A DNA stretch of 64,000 nucleotides from Asticcacaulis machinosus (lineage in GTDB: Bacteria; Pseudomonadota; Alphaproteobacteria; Caulobacterales; Caulobacteraceae), in contig NZ_JAQQKV010000001.1 in assembly GCF_028550435.1 (NCBI RefSeq), positions 558,001 through 622,000 on the forward strand, read 5' to 3'. The position numbers and the translations under genes are program-made. The notes beneath the pieces are model-generated. The model was not told the origin of the DNA, searched no databases, and saw nothing but the letters and a program-made list of their open reading frames with translations. Shown in pieces: positions 34,521-43,342 of the stretch. The stretch's first letter is position 1. Every line of letters begins with the position of its first letter.

Positions 34521-36017
34521 TTACTTCGCTGTCGCAGCCTCAAGCGCATCAAGGCGGGCTTTGGCGAAGTCTTTGACCGGTGCGATGCCGTCCTTGCCAA
34601 AGTGCATCAGGGTGCGCGATTTGACGGTATAGGCAGGCCACGCCGTCAACCCCTCGCCATTCGGATTACCGGTCTTAGCGAAATTGGCCCAGTAGCGATT
34701 CATGGATGACGCCATCTTAAGGTCCGCCGCCGTCCAGTCATGACGCGCGGTGCGGCTATCGCGGATGTCAAAGACCATCTCGATCTCGTTCTCATGCCCT
34801 GCCCCCGGCGTGGTCGCCCGCAGAGTTTCCGGCACATAGGAAAAGCGGTAGAGCCAGACTTTTCCACCCGATTTGGCTCTCTGATCGGCACGCCAGCGGG
34901 CGGGCAAGGTCATGGCATACTCGCCCCACACCCGCTTTTCGGCAACGTCGCGCGGCGTGCCGTCGGCCATGTAAAGCTTCACAACTGCCTCGCCCTTGGG
35001 GCCCAGACTTTCGATCAGTTTTTTCTCAGCCCCCGGCAGCCATTTGATCAGGCTTTCTTCATAGTCATTGGCCCCGACCAGATAGGGAATATCGGCGATT
35101 TCACCGGCCAGATAAGCGTCCGGTGTCGATTTCGACACGATCTGGCCATCGGCAATGACGCTTTCAGGGGCAATAACCGGCGCGCCCAGCACGGTGGCGG
35201 CGGGTAGTTTGCGCAAATCTTCGGCAGATTTCGCTCCGACGGTTTCACCCCACGCAACAGCATCGATATGGGCCTTAGTCAGCGGTTTGACATAGGCGTT
35301 GGTGCCGCCGGACTGAGCTATGGCTTTATGGAACAGGCCCCTGGCCGCCGGTGACGCCATCAGGAAGTTGACCGAAGAGGCCCCCGCCGACTCACCGAAA
35401 ATGGTGACGTTATTGGCGTCGCCGCCAAAGGCCGCAATATTGGCCTGCACCCATTTCAGGGCGGCAATCTGGTCCATCAGGCCGAAATTGCCGGTGGCTT
35501 CGCCCGGCACAGTTAACTCAGGATGAGCAAAGAACCCTAACCGGCCAACGCGGTAGTTCATCGACACCACGATCACATCCTGTTTGGCAAAGGCTGTGCC
35601 GTCATAGCTGGGGTAGGACGACGCCCCCATGATAAACGCCCCGCCATAGATCCACACCATGACCGGCAGTTTCTTGCCCGCAGCTCCTTCGGGGGCCCAG
35701 ACATTGAGATAAAGACAGTCTTCGGATTCCGGATTGACGAACCCCGGTCCCGGCGGGCTGTCCATATCCATCTGAACGCAGTCAGGGCCGTACTGTCTGG
35801 CCTCAAGCACAGATGACCACGGCACTACGGCTTGTGGTGCCCGCCAGCGTAATTCACCTACCGGCGGCGCGGCGTAAGGAATGCCCAGATAGCGGTCGAT
35901 GCCTGCCGCACTCCCCCCCTCAATCGTCCCCGCGTCAACCTGAACCTTTGGCCCCGCCCAAACGGCAGGCGCCGCAATGGCCATCAGGGCCGCCGACATC
36001 AAAATCGCCTTACGCAT
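34521..36017 (-). CDS. Type-B carboxylesterase
   Basis: Exported alpha/beta-hydrolase cleaving carboxylic esters. The start MRKAILMSAALMAIAAPAVW is the second of two adjacent ATGs, placed 6 nt after AAGGAG. The product of about 498 residues has a signal peptide ending VWA, the EDCLYLNVWAPEGA signature, the oxyanion loop WIYGGAFIMG, the nucleophile motif FGESAGASSVN, and the catalytic His in PGAGHENEIEMVFD. It is 107 bp downstream of the TonB receptor on the same strand, so the ester may be imported by that receptor and cut in the periplasm. Confidence 0.92.
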   Translation of the reverse strand: MRKAILMSAALMAIAAPAVWAGPKVQVDAGTIEGGSAAGIDRYLGIPYAAPPVGELRWRAPQAVVPWSSVLEARQYGPDCVQMDMDSPPGPGFVNPESEDCLYLNVWAPEGAAGKKLPVMVWIYGGAFIMGASSYPSYDGTAFAKQDVIVVSMNYRVGRLGFFAHPELTVPGEATGNFGLMDQIAALKWVQANIAAFGGDANNVTIFGESAGASSVNFLMASPAARGLFHKAIAQSGGTNAYVKPLTKAHIDAVAWGETVGAKSAEDLRKLPAATVLGAPVIAPESVIADGQIVSKSTPDAYLAGEIADIPYLVGANDYEESLIKWLPGAEKKLIESLGPKGEAVVKLYMADGTPRDVAEKRVWGEYAMTLPARWRADQRAKSGGKVWLYRFSYVPETLRATTPGAGHENEIEMVFDIRDSRTARHDWTAADLKMASSMNRYWANFAKTGNPNGEGLTAWPAYTVKSRTLMHFGKDGIAPVKDFAKARLDALEAATAK

Positions 36018-36040
36018 CATCCGCTCCTTAAACACACAGG

Positions 36041-36078
36041 AACAGGTTCGGCACCGGAGTGGACCGAACCTGTTTTTT
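36041..36078 (+). terminator. Hairpin between the TonB receptor and esterase genes
   Basis: AACAGGTTCGG (36041-36051) pairs exactly with CCGAACCTGTT (36064-36074). The T-run follows on the plus strand, while both genes run minus, so for them it is a stable intercistronic hairpin without a T-tract. It may tune receptor versus esterase mRNA levels. Confidence 0.6.
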
Positions 36079-36126
36079 ACGCAACACACCACTGGCTGTT
36101 CGGGGTGGAACAGTCCTCACCGTACC

Positions 36127-38535
36127 TTAAAAAGTCCGGCTGAGCTTTATACGCATTGTCCGGCCGATACCGGGCAGGACGTTGGCATTGGCATCGGTAT
36201 CGCTGTTGGCCAGGAAATATTCCTCATCGAACAGGTTATCGACATTGAAATCAAACCGGTACGGGCCGTGGATGTAATAGGCCCCAGCACGGGCGACGAC
36301 ATATTCCGGCAGAACGATCGAACCCGGCAGAAAGCCACCCGTTTCCGACGCATAGGTCACGCCGCCAGTGAAACCCCATTTGCCGCGCTTATCGTAGGTC
36401 GCAAACAAAGACCCGCTCGTTTCTGGCGTAGCGTGCAGGTAATAACCGTCTTCCATGCCGGGGAAGTAGTTGGCATTGGAGAAGGCATAGCCGCCGTACC
36501 CTTCGGTACATTGGATACCCGCCAGACAGGACGGCACGGTGATGAAGAAACCGGCACCGGCAGTCGGCTGCATCTTGGTCTTTTGCTTGGTCAGCGTCGC
36601 CGTCATGCCAAAGCTTTCGGTGACGAGGTAGCGCAGTTCCGCCTCAATCCCTTGCGTGCGCAGGGCGCTGACGGTCTGCACGCCCGACGGTGGCTGGCTG
36701 AGGTAGGAGCGATCCTGATCATAGACGGCCAGAGCGGCAAACAAACGGCCACCGAATTGCGAGGTCTTAACCCCGGCTTCACGCAGGCGCGAATTGCCGA
36801 GATAGGCCCCACTATTAATCAGGCTGGTGGCCAGACCACCTCCCTGATCGAGCTGAAGCGACTTGGCGCGGGCATAGGTGGTGTAGAAGGTCGCCCAGTC
36901 AAACTTATAGGCCAGAGAGGCGTTATAGCTGTAGGCCGTATCATCGTCAGCCGCGACAACATTCACGGGGCCTGTTTCGGTACCGATGTTTTTGGCTTCG
37001 ACCTCATACTTGTCCGAACGGCCACCAATGGTCAGGCTGACCGGCCCCCAGGTCGCATCCGCCAGCAGGAACGCCCCATAGTTATGGATCTTAGAGGTCA
37101 CATCCGTGGCCCAGTTATATCCCGCCGCAAACGGATTATTGAAGCGGTCGTCGGGGGTGGCCCCGACGCTCAGGTCACGGCGATCCTCAGAGAGGACAAA
37201 GTCATTCAGGCTGCCCTGAACATGGGCATGGGTGAAACGGTGGCTGACACCGGATACCGTCTTCCACTCGACCGGGCCGGTCGTGAAGTCCTGCGTATAG
37301 GTGATGCGCTGCTCGCTCAGGGTCGACATATATTTGCTGCCGAAGCCGTAGCTCTGGTAGTTCTCGGAGTCGAGCGTGTTGAGGAAGCCCTCGAATTTCA
37401 GCTTGCCACCGCTTTCGAATACACGTGACACACCGGCATACAGGGTGTGGGTCATGGCCTCATTGAGGTCGACGCCTTCGTCAATGAAGGTGGTGCGCGG
37501 CGACAGCTTGACCAGCTTAACGGTTGCCGGATCAAGAGTGGTGAAATCGTTCGGTGTCGGGGTCACGCCGATAGACGGCGCGGTAAACAACAGGGTCGAG
37601 CCAAAGGCCGTGCCAAAAAACTGACCGGCGGTGATGAACGGCGTCGAGCCATCATTGATCTTGGCGATGGGTGAGCCTGAGATATAATTGCCGTTGTCAA
37701 TCAGGTCCTGCGTGACGCGGTTCCAGCCGATGTTCTTCAGATAGCCATCGGAATGAATGAACTGATAGCTGGTTTCCAGCGACCATTTTGAGCCCAGGTC
37801 ACTGGCAAAGGCAATCTGCGCCACTTCGGACGATGGGTGCATACCCTTGTAAAAGCTGTCGGAATCTTCGACCTTGGCGAAGACGTGAAGGCCCGCACTG
37901 TTGCCTTTCCAGTCGACCGGCACCGACAGGTTACCAGTAGCCACCTTCTCGCCGTAAGAGCCGATGGTGATCGACGCATCGCCGCCCAGTTCGTTGACGT
38001 ATTTGGTGTTTTCACCATAGCCGGTCTTCGGAATAAAGTTCATGAAGCCGCCAACCTGACCGGCACCGTAAACCGGAGAGGTCGGACCGCGTACGATTTC
38101 GATCGATGAAGTCGCATCAACCGGCGTCGGGTAGTTGGCAAAGTTCGACAGACCCTGAAAGCCATTATAATAGTTGTCAGCCATCGTGCCCCGAATGTTC
38201 AGGCTGCCCGGAACGCCGAAGTAGGAACCGGTATAGGTGCCGGCGGCCACCGCCGTAAAGTCATAGACACTCTTGATCGAATAGCGCGACAGCAGCTTAT
38301 CCGAAATTTCGGTCACGGCGCGTGGGGTATCGACCAGCGGCTTATCGATGCCGAAGACGCTGCTGGTTGAGCGCTTTTGCTTGACGCCAGCCAGATCGCG
38401 GGCACCGGTGACGACCACTTCGGTCACCGCATCGTCCTCAGCCACCACTTGCGCAAATGCCGGAGCCGACATGATCCCGCTCAGGGCCGTCAGCCCCAGC
38501 AGATAGAATTTTAATTGTGTACGCTTGCCGTTCAT
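36127..38535 (-). CDS. TonB-dependent outer-membrane receptor (siderophore-receptor-like) of the catabolic island
   Basis: The 802-residue product has a signal peptide ending APAFAQ and a TonB-box-like DAVTEVVVTGARDL. The plug contains PLVDTPRAVTEISDKLL, SLNIRGTMADNYYNGFQGLS and IEIVRGPTSPVYGAGQVGGF. A barrel ends with MRIKLSRTF. The plug resembles ferrisiderophore receptors, but the neighbours (esterase, SDR, Rieske oxygenase, formamidase) argue for uptake of an organic substrate. It is divergent from the SDR gene across about 417 bp carrying the shared motif. Confidence 0.9.
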   Translation of the reverse strand: MNGKRTQLKFYLLGLTALSGIMSAPAFAQVVAEDDAVTEVVVTGARDLAGVKQKRSTSSVFGIDKPLVDTPRAVTEISDKLLSRYSIKSVYDFTAVAAGTYTGSYFGVPGSLNIRGTMADNYYNGFQGLSNFANYPTPVDATSSIEIVRGPTSPVYGAGQVGGFMNFIPKTGYGENTKYVNELGGDASITIGSYGEKVATGNLSVPVDWKGNSAGLHVFAKVEDSDSFYKGMHPSSEVAQIAFASDLGSKWSLETSYQFIHSDGYLKNIGWNRVTQDLIDNGNYISGSPIAKINDGSTPFITAGQFFGTAFGSTLLFTAPSIGVTPTPNDFTTLDPATVKLVKLSPRTTFIDEGVDLNEAMTHTLYAGVSRVFESGGKLKFEGFLNTLDSENYQSYGFGSKYMSTLSEQRITYTQDFTTGPVEWKTVSGVSHRFTHAHVQGSLNDFVLSEDRRDLSVGATPDDRFNNPFAAGYNWATDVTSKIHNYGAFLLADATWGPVSLTIGGRSDKYEVEAKNIGTETGPVNVVAADDDTAYSYNASLAYKFDWATFYTTYARAKSLQLDQGGGLATSLINSGAYLGNSRLREAGVKTSQFGGRLFAALAVYDQDRSYLSQPPSGVQTVSALRTQGIEAELRYLVTESFGMTATLTKQKTKMQPTAGAGFFITVPSCLAGIQCTEGYGGYAFSNANYFPGMEDGYYLHATPETSGSLFATYDKRGKWGFTGGVTYASETGGFLPGSIVLPEYVVARAGAYYIHGPYRFDFNVDNLFDEEYFLANSDTDANANVLPGIGRTMRIKLSRTF

Positions 38536-38952
38536 CTTGCCATATCCCCTTGGTCAAAATTGAGCTTCTATTACCATGCTGCATTCGCCGGGAGGTGCGA
38601 AGACCGCGTTCAGGTTTGGTGTCCGATCCAGCCGATCGTTGCTAAAAATCTGTCACAATAGTCATGCCACCGTCTTGAGCGCCTGCGCCCTGTAACTTGC
38701 GCCGCGGCCCTGCCTGCGCGTCAAACGATGTATTTTTCCCACATGGCCAATGGCTCACCGGCCCCCTTGCGTGCGCGTGCGGACAAGATTTGACGGAGAT
38801 GACATGGCCTTATGGCCCTCTGACACAAGCCAATAGCGCCGCCGAACAACAATTCAGACGCAAATTATCAAGACCGGAGCCCGTGGCATACTGATGATCG
38901 CGCCCGAATTCACAGGCGCAATACGCGTTCTCAAACTCCCATGAGGCACACT
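38536..38952. other. Non-coding divergent region between the TonB receptor and SDR genes
   Basis: About 417 bp without a convincing gene. It holds a strong shared motif (38772-38788, plus), a weaker minus-strand match at 38673-38689 (GGCGC-AGGC-GCTCAAGA, 10 of 13), and CTGTCACAATAG near 38650. The latter partly resembles the arm of the inverted repeat at 30140. Regulation of both flanking genes from here is likely. Confidence 0.5.
38772..38788 (+). promoter_or_regulatory. Strong copy of shared TGCGC-N4-GGACAAGA motif
   Basis: TGCGCGTGCGGACAAGA matches all 13 specified bases. With flanks, 21 of 25 positions (38772-38796) agree with the minus-strand copy before the TauD gene (51177-51201), including a downstream ACGG. 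Confidence 0.6.
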
Positions 38953-39774
38953 ATGAAATGGTTTATCACCGGCGTCAGCAAAGGCTTTGGACTGGCGATT
39001 GCACAGGCGGCCCTTGCGCGCGGCGATTTCGTGGCGGGTACGGTACGCAGTGAGGCCGACCGTATGGCGTTTGAGGCCTTGGCCGGTGACACATTGGGCC
39101 TGATCGCTGATGTGACCGACCGCGCCAGCATAGACGCGGCTATGGCCGCGGCTGAAAAAGCCTGCGGCGGCATTGAGGTTCTGGTCAACAATGCTGGTTT
39201 CGGCCTGATCGGGGCGGTCGAAGAAGCCAGTCTTGAGGAAATCCGCAAATGCTTTGATGTCAATGTGTTTGGCGCGATCAGTGTGCTGCAAGCGGTACTG
39301 CCCTATATGCGCGCCCGTCGCTCAGGCCACATCATCAATGTCACCTCGGTCAGCGGCTATGCGCCGTGGGCCGGGTCGGGCATTTACGGGGCGACAAAAT
39401 TTGCCATGGAAGGCCTTGGCCGGACACTGGCCGAAGAGGTTGAAGAACTGGGCATCGGTGTCACCAACCTGGCGCCCGGCGGGTTCCGTACCCATTTTGC
39501 CGGCAGCTCGCTCAATATCGTCACATCCAAAATCGGCGATTATGACGACAAGGCCCGCGAAGCTGAGCGCACACTGGCCGCTCACGGCGGCCATGAGCCG
39601 GGCGATCCGGCCAAGCTGGCTGCTGCCGTTCTCAAAATCGCCGGTATGAAAGCCCCGCCCCTGCATCTGCTGCTGGGGGCTGATGCCGTCGGTTACGCCG
39701 AAGAAGAAATGGCCGAGATTAAAAAAGATATCGATCAATGGCGCGACCTGTCCCTATCGACCGCCTTCGATTAG
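38953..39774 (+). CDS. Short-chain dehydrogenase/reductase
   Basis: NAD(P)-dependent oxidoreductase of the classical SDR family. The start MKWFITGVSKGFGLAIAQAA is preferred because GAGG lies 7 nt upstream; an ATG 12 bp earlier is also possible. Motifs: TGVSKGFG (cofactor), VNNAGFG, catalytic Ser in NVTSVSGYAPWAG, and YGATK (YxxxK). The product of about 273 residues is normal in length. NADP preference cannot be settled from the sequence. Likely oxidises or reduces an intermediate of the island's pathway. Confidence 0.9.
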   Translation: MKWFITGVSKGFGLAIAQAALARGDFVAGTVRSEADRMAFEALAGDTLGLIADVTDRASIDAAMAAAEKACGGIEVLVNNAGFGLIGAVEEASLEEIRKCFDVNVFGAISVLQAVLPYMRARRSGHIINVTSVSGYAPWAGSGIYGATKFAMEGLGRTLAEEVEELGIGVTNLAPGGFRTHFAGSSLNIVTSKIGDYDDKAREAERTLAAHGGHEPGDPAKLAAAVLKIAGMKAPPLHLLLGADAVGYAEEEMAEIKKDIDQWRDLSLSTAFD

Positions 39775-39803
39775 AGCACTTCATCTGATGGGAAAGCGCT
39801 CTA
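39772..39803. repeat. Palindromic element at the SDR gene end
   Basis: TAGAGCACTT (39772-39781) faces AAAGCGCTCTA (39793-39803), a stem with one mismatch. It overlaps the SDR stop codon. AGAGC...GCTCT palindromes of this kind are a common dispersed element between alphaproteobacterial genes (family knowledge, copies not counted). Confidence 0.5.
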
Positions 39804-39814
39804 ACAAGTTGTTG

Positions 39815-39831
39815 TGCGCCTAAACACAAGA
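39815..39831 (+). promoter_or_regulatory. Copy of shared motif upstream of the Rieske operon
   Basis: TGCGCCTAAACACAAGA matches 11 of 13 specified bases of TGCGC-N4-GGACAAGA. It lies 105 bp before the Rieske oxygenase ATG. Confidence 0.45.
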
Positions 39832-39936
39832 CCGGATGCGTCTGCGGGATTTAGGTTTACCCTCACGATGGCATCCGCCTGAGCCGAGGACTCTCAGGGG
39901 CGCTGCCACGAAACGACTGAACACGGGGTGTTCATT

Positions 39937-41145
39937 ATGGCTTTGAAACTTCCTTCCCGCGACCTTATCGCCTCATTTGACTCGTCCGACATTGATCTGG
40001 CGGATGCGCAGACCCTGCCGCCCGAATGTTACACGGATGCGGATTTCTATGAGTTTGAAAAAGAGGCGCTCTATTATCACGAATGGCTGTGCGTTGGCCG
40101 CGAAAGCTGGGTGAAAAACCCCGGCGACTATTTCACCACCAAGATCGTCGATGAACCTATCGTTGTCGCCCGCGGCCGTGATGGCAAGGTCAATGCCATG
40201 TCGTCAGTCTGTGCACACCGCGCCATGCTGGTGGCCGAAGGCTCCGGCAATACGCGTATGTTCCTGTGTCCGTACCACCACTGGGCTTACGGCCTCGATG
40301 GCAAGCTGACCGGCGCACCGGCGATGGAAAAAACCTGTAACTTCAACAAAGAAGACCACGGCCTGACCCGGTTCGCGGTTGAAATCTGGCATGGCTTTAT
40401 CTTCGTCAATTTTGACTTGGACGCCGCCCCGCTGGCCCCGCGCCTGACGGATGTGTCGGATGCCATTGCAGGCTATGATCTAGCCAATGCTGACGGCGAC
40501 AAACCCGAAAAGCCCGGCGTCTTCCCGTGGAACTGGAAGGTCATGTTTGAAAATAACAATGACGGTTACCACGCCTCAAAACTGCATCAGGGGCCGCTGC
40601 ATGATTTCGTCCCGTCCGATCTGGCTGAGTTTCCGGAGGCTGATCCGGCCGATGCCGGGTTCTTGCGCTACAACGGCACGCTTCACGCCGACGCCAGCTT
40701 TAACGCCACCCAAAAGGCGCTGCTGCCGGTGTTCCCGAATCTGACGGAGGCCGACCGCAACCGCATGACCTTTGCCAACATCCCGCCCACCTTATCTCTG
40801 GTGATGATGAGCGACATGGTTATCTATCTGATCCTACGCCCGACCGGTGCGGAAACAATGGAGCAGGACACGGGTGTGCTGGTCGCCCCCGGCGCCTCAA
40901 AGCATCCGTCCTTCGGGCATAAGATGGAAATGAACATGGTCGCGGCCATGCATATTATCGATCAGGACATGCACGTCGATGAGCTGGTGCAGGTGGGCTT
41001 ACGCTCCAAATTCGCGCCGCGTGGCCGCTATTCGTGGCAGGAAGGGGCGCAGATCCAGTTTAACCGCTGGCTGATCAAGCGCTACCGCGACGCCTATGAT
41101 CGTTTGACCGGCCCTAAACTGACGGCGGTCAAGGGCGCAGCCTGA
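39937..41145 (+). CDS. Rieske non-haem iron oxygenase, alpha subunit
   Basis: Terminal oxygenase that hydroxylates or demethylates an organic substrate using electrons from a reductase. The start MALKLPSRDLIASFDS is an ATG after GGGG; a GTG three codons upstream is less likely. The Rieske cluster ligands are C-x-H-x16-C-x2-H (CAHRAMLV to LCPYHHWAY, about residues 91-112). The mononuclear iron site is NDGYHASKLHQG (two His, about residue 208 onward) with a later Asp in MHVDELV. No beta subunit is nearby. General layout recalls the group acting on quaternary amines such as GbcA, but this is only an impression. First gene of Rieske-FmdA-AraC. Confidence 0.93.
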   Translation: MALKLPSRDLIASFDSSDIDLADAQTLPPECYTDADFYEFEKEALYYHEWLCVGRESWVKNPGDYFTTKIVDEPIVVARGRDGKVNAMSSVCAHRAMLVAEGSGNTRMFLCPYHHWAYGLDGKLTGAPAMEKTCNFNKEDHGLTRFAVEIWHGFIFVNFDLDAAPLAPRLTDVSDAIAGYDLANADGDKPEKPGVFPWNWKVMFENNNDGYHASKLHQGPLHDFVPSDLAEFPEADPADAGFLRYNGTLHADASFNATQKALLPVFPNLTEADRNRMTFANIPPTLSLVMMSDMVIYLILRPTGAETMEQDTGVLVAPGASKHPSFGHKMEMNMVAAMHIIDQDMHVDELVQVGLRSKFAPRGRYSWQEGAQIQFNRWLIKRYRDAYDRLTGPKLTAVKGAA

Positions 41146-41242
41146 ACCACCTGAAACCTTATCGTTTTCGACTCCGTTCGGCCCGCCCGAACGGAGATAG
41201 CCCTCCCCTGTTTTTTTGCATAACCTCATAAGAGATCGCTTC

Positions 41243-42334
41243 ATGGCCTTTATCTGCACGCCCGGTGAGACCCGTCAGGACACCGAACCGAAAAACCTGC
41301 ACATCCTGCGCGCCACGCCTGAGACCGTGCACTGGGGCTATTTCCACCCGGAAGTGAAGCCATCCCTGACCGTCAAATCCGGCGACATGATCATGGCCGA
41401 AGCGGTCACTCACCATGCTGGCGATGCGCCGGAACTGATGTTTGATGAAAACATCAAACGCATCTTCACCGAAATCCCCGAAGCCGACCGTAATCCGGGC
41501 GTGCACATCATGACCGGCCCGATCTATGTCGAAGGTGCCGAGCCCGGCGACATGCTGGAAGTGCGCTACCTCCAGATGACGCCGCGATTTAACTACGGCT
41601 CGAATCTGGCCGCCAACTGGGGCCATCTGTATGAAGAGTTTGACAAGAAAGAACGCGTCACCATCTATGAGCTGAATCCCAATTCCAATACGGCGTCAGC
41701 CCTGTATGCCTATGACTTTCCGGGCGTTTATATGACGCCAGGGACCATCACGCACTGCGCCGAATGTGACCGTGTACCGGCCCTCAAAGGCATTTCCATT
41801 CCGGCCCGTCCGCATCTGGGCACCGCCGGGGTCGCACCTGCCGTTGATCAGCGCGTCTCGACCATCCCGCCCGGCCTGCACGGTGGCAATATCGACAACT
41901 GGCGCATTGGCGCAGGGGCTACCATGTACTATCCGGTGCAGGTCAAGGGCGGCTTATTCTCGATAGGCGATCCGCATGTCTCCCAGGGCGACGGCGAAAT
42001 CTCCGGCACCGCCATCGAGGCCTCGCTCAACTGCCTGTTCCAGATCATATTGCGTAAAGATTTCAAGTTCCCGTCGCCGCTGCTGGAGACCCCAAACAAC
42101 TGGATCGTCCACGGCTTTGACGAAGACCTGAACAAGGCCATGAAGAACGCGTCGCTCGATATGCTGGAACTGTTGACCGAGCATCAGGGCCTGTCGCGCA
42201 ATGACGCCTATTCGCTGATGTCGGTTGCGGCTGACTTTGGCGTGACGCAGGTGGTTGACGGCACCAAGGGCATTCACGTACGCATTGATCGTAATATCTT
42301 CCCCGATAAGGGCGTGGTCAAAGATCCGGATTAA
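41243..42334 (+). CDS. Acetamidase/formamidase family protein
   Basis: Predicted amidase of the FmdA/AmdA family releasing ammonia from short-chain amides. The start MAFICTPGETRQDTEPKN gives about 363 residues; a longer in-frame start adds 9. Conserved blocks: ATPETVHWGYFHPEVKPSL, HHAGDAPE, GLHGGNIDNWRIGAG, GDPHVSQGDGEISGTAIEA (metal and active-site region). It is clearly homologous to the C-terminal domain of the fusion at 30467-32794. It lies 97 bp after the Rieske gene and 1 bp before the AraC gene, so all three probably share a transcript. The substrate is not known. Confidence 0.9.
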   Translation: MAFICTPGETRQDTEPKNLHILRATPETVHWGYFHPEVKPSLTVKSGDMIMAEAVTHHAGDAPELMFDENIKRIFTEIPEADRNPGVHIMTGPIYVEGAEPGDMLEVRYLQMTPRFNYGSNLAANWGHLYEEFDKKERVTIYELNPNSNTASALYAYDFPGVYMTPGTITHCAECDRVPALKGISIPARPHLGTAGVAPAVDQRVSTIPPGLHGGNIDNWRIGAGATMYYPVQVKGGLFSIGDPHVSQGDGEISGTAIEASLNCLFQIILRKDFKFPSPLLETPNNWIVHGFDEDLNKAMKNASLDMLELLTEHQGLSRNDAYSLMSVAADFGVTQVVDGTKGIHVRIDRNIFPDKGVVKDPD

Positions 42335-42335
42335 G

Positions 42336-43286
42336 ATGCCGCTTTGGAAGTTCTCGGTTGATCCGCTCCCCGAAACGGAGCGTCAGGCGGCGTGGGTTGA
42401 TGTCCTGCGCCGCCTGAAGCTGCCTGTGGCTGATATCGGGTCACTGGCGCGGGTGCGCGGGTCGGTCATGATCACCACCACGCCGCTGGGCTGTGAGTTT
42501 GCCGTGCTGGACTCAACGCCGCAGACCTATTCCGGGCGCAACCCAGATCACAATTCCGCCGTCTGGCTGGCCGTGCTGGCGCGCGGCGAAGGCGTGCTGG
42601 ATGTCGGTGGGGTGGCCACCAAACTCAGCGCCCGCTCGATCATTTTCGGCGCATCAGGCGTGGAGACGACGCTGACACTTACCACCGAATTTCGGATGCT
42701 GTTTATCAAGATCCCGCAACTGGCGGTCAGCCCGCGTCTGGTGACACCTATGGGGCAACGTGTCGGGATCCTGACCGGCGGGACGGGGCTGGAGCGGATA
42801 TTCCACGGCATGCTGATCACCCTGGCCGATACGCTGGAGACCCTGACCGACGATCAGTTCCCACCAGTCGAACAATCAATGATCGAGTTTCTGGCCGCGT
42901 CTCTGGCCAATGATGGGCGGGCGGAATCGCGCGGAGGTGCCGCCGGTGCCCGCGCTTTTCACCTGCGCCGGATCTGTCAAAAGATCGAGACCCTGCTTCA
43001 TGATCCCGACCTGTCGCTAATCAAGGTCGCCAACGAAAACGGCGTATCGCCGCGCTATGTGCAAAAGCTGTTTACGGCGTCGAAGATGACGTTTTCGAAC
43101 TACCTTAAGACCCGCCGGCTGGAGCGGTGTTATGCCGACCTGATCAGCCCGGTCCATTCACAGCTATCGGTATCGGAAATCTGCTTTCGCTGGGGGTTTA
43201 ATGATGCGGCCCACTTCAGCCGCACCTTCCGCGAACGCTTTGGCATCTCCCCGTCCAAACACAGACAGGCCGCACAAACCAAATAA
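42336..43286 (+). CDS. AraC-family transcriptional regulator
   Basis: Likely activator of the island. The start ATG is 1 bp after the FmdA stop (MPLWKFSVDPLPETERQAAW), giving about 316 residues. The N-terminal domain contains AVLARGEGVLDVGG and GASGVETTLTLTTEFR. The C-terminal double HTH has LIKVANENGVSPRYVQKLF and FRWGFNDAAHFSRTFRERFG ending SPSKHR. Both domains align with the N-terminal half of the AraC-FmdA fusion, including the RGGAAGARAFHLRR/LGGSAGARAMLLER junction, so the two regulators are paralogues and may read the same DNA motif. Confidence 0.93.
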   Translation: MPLWKFSVDPLPETERQAAWVDVLRRLKLPVADIGSLARVRGSVMITTTPLGCEFAVLDSTPQTYSGRNPDHNSAVWLAVLARGEGVLDVGGVATKLSARSIIFGASGVETTLTLTTEFRMLFIKIPQLAVSPRLVTPMGQRVGILTGGTGLERIFHGMLITLADTLETLTDDQFPPVEQSMIEFLAASLANDGRAESRGGAAGARAFHLRRICQKIETLLHDPDLSLIKVANENGVSPRYVQKLFTASKMTFSNYLKTRRLERCYADLISPVHSQLSVSEICFRWGFNDAAHFSRTFRERFGISPSKHRQAAQTK

Positions 43287-43288
43287 AT

Positions 43289-43332
43289 CCCCTCGCCGCG
43301 TCAGATTAGACTGAGTGTAACGAGGGGCTTTG
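43289..43332 (+). terminator. Probable terminator after the AraC gene
   Basis: CCCCTCG (43289-43295) pairs with CGAGGGG (43321-43327); inside, TCAG/CTGA can form a second stem. CTTT follows. A weak T-tract leaves some doubt. Confidence 0.55.
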
Positions 43333-43342
43333 GTGAGATAAA

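Noticed and set aside
35977-37428. 483-codon open frame on the plus strand
   Set aside because: Antisense to the TonB receptor at 36127-38535; codon-pattern shadow in GC-rich DNA.
38697-38894. 65-codon open frame upstream of the SDR gene
   Set aside because: Overlaps the shared regulatory motif, no convincing start context, no protein-like features.
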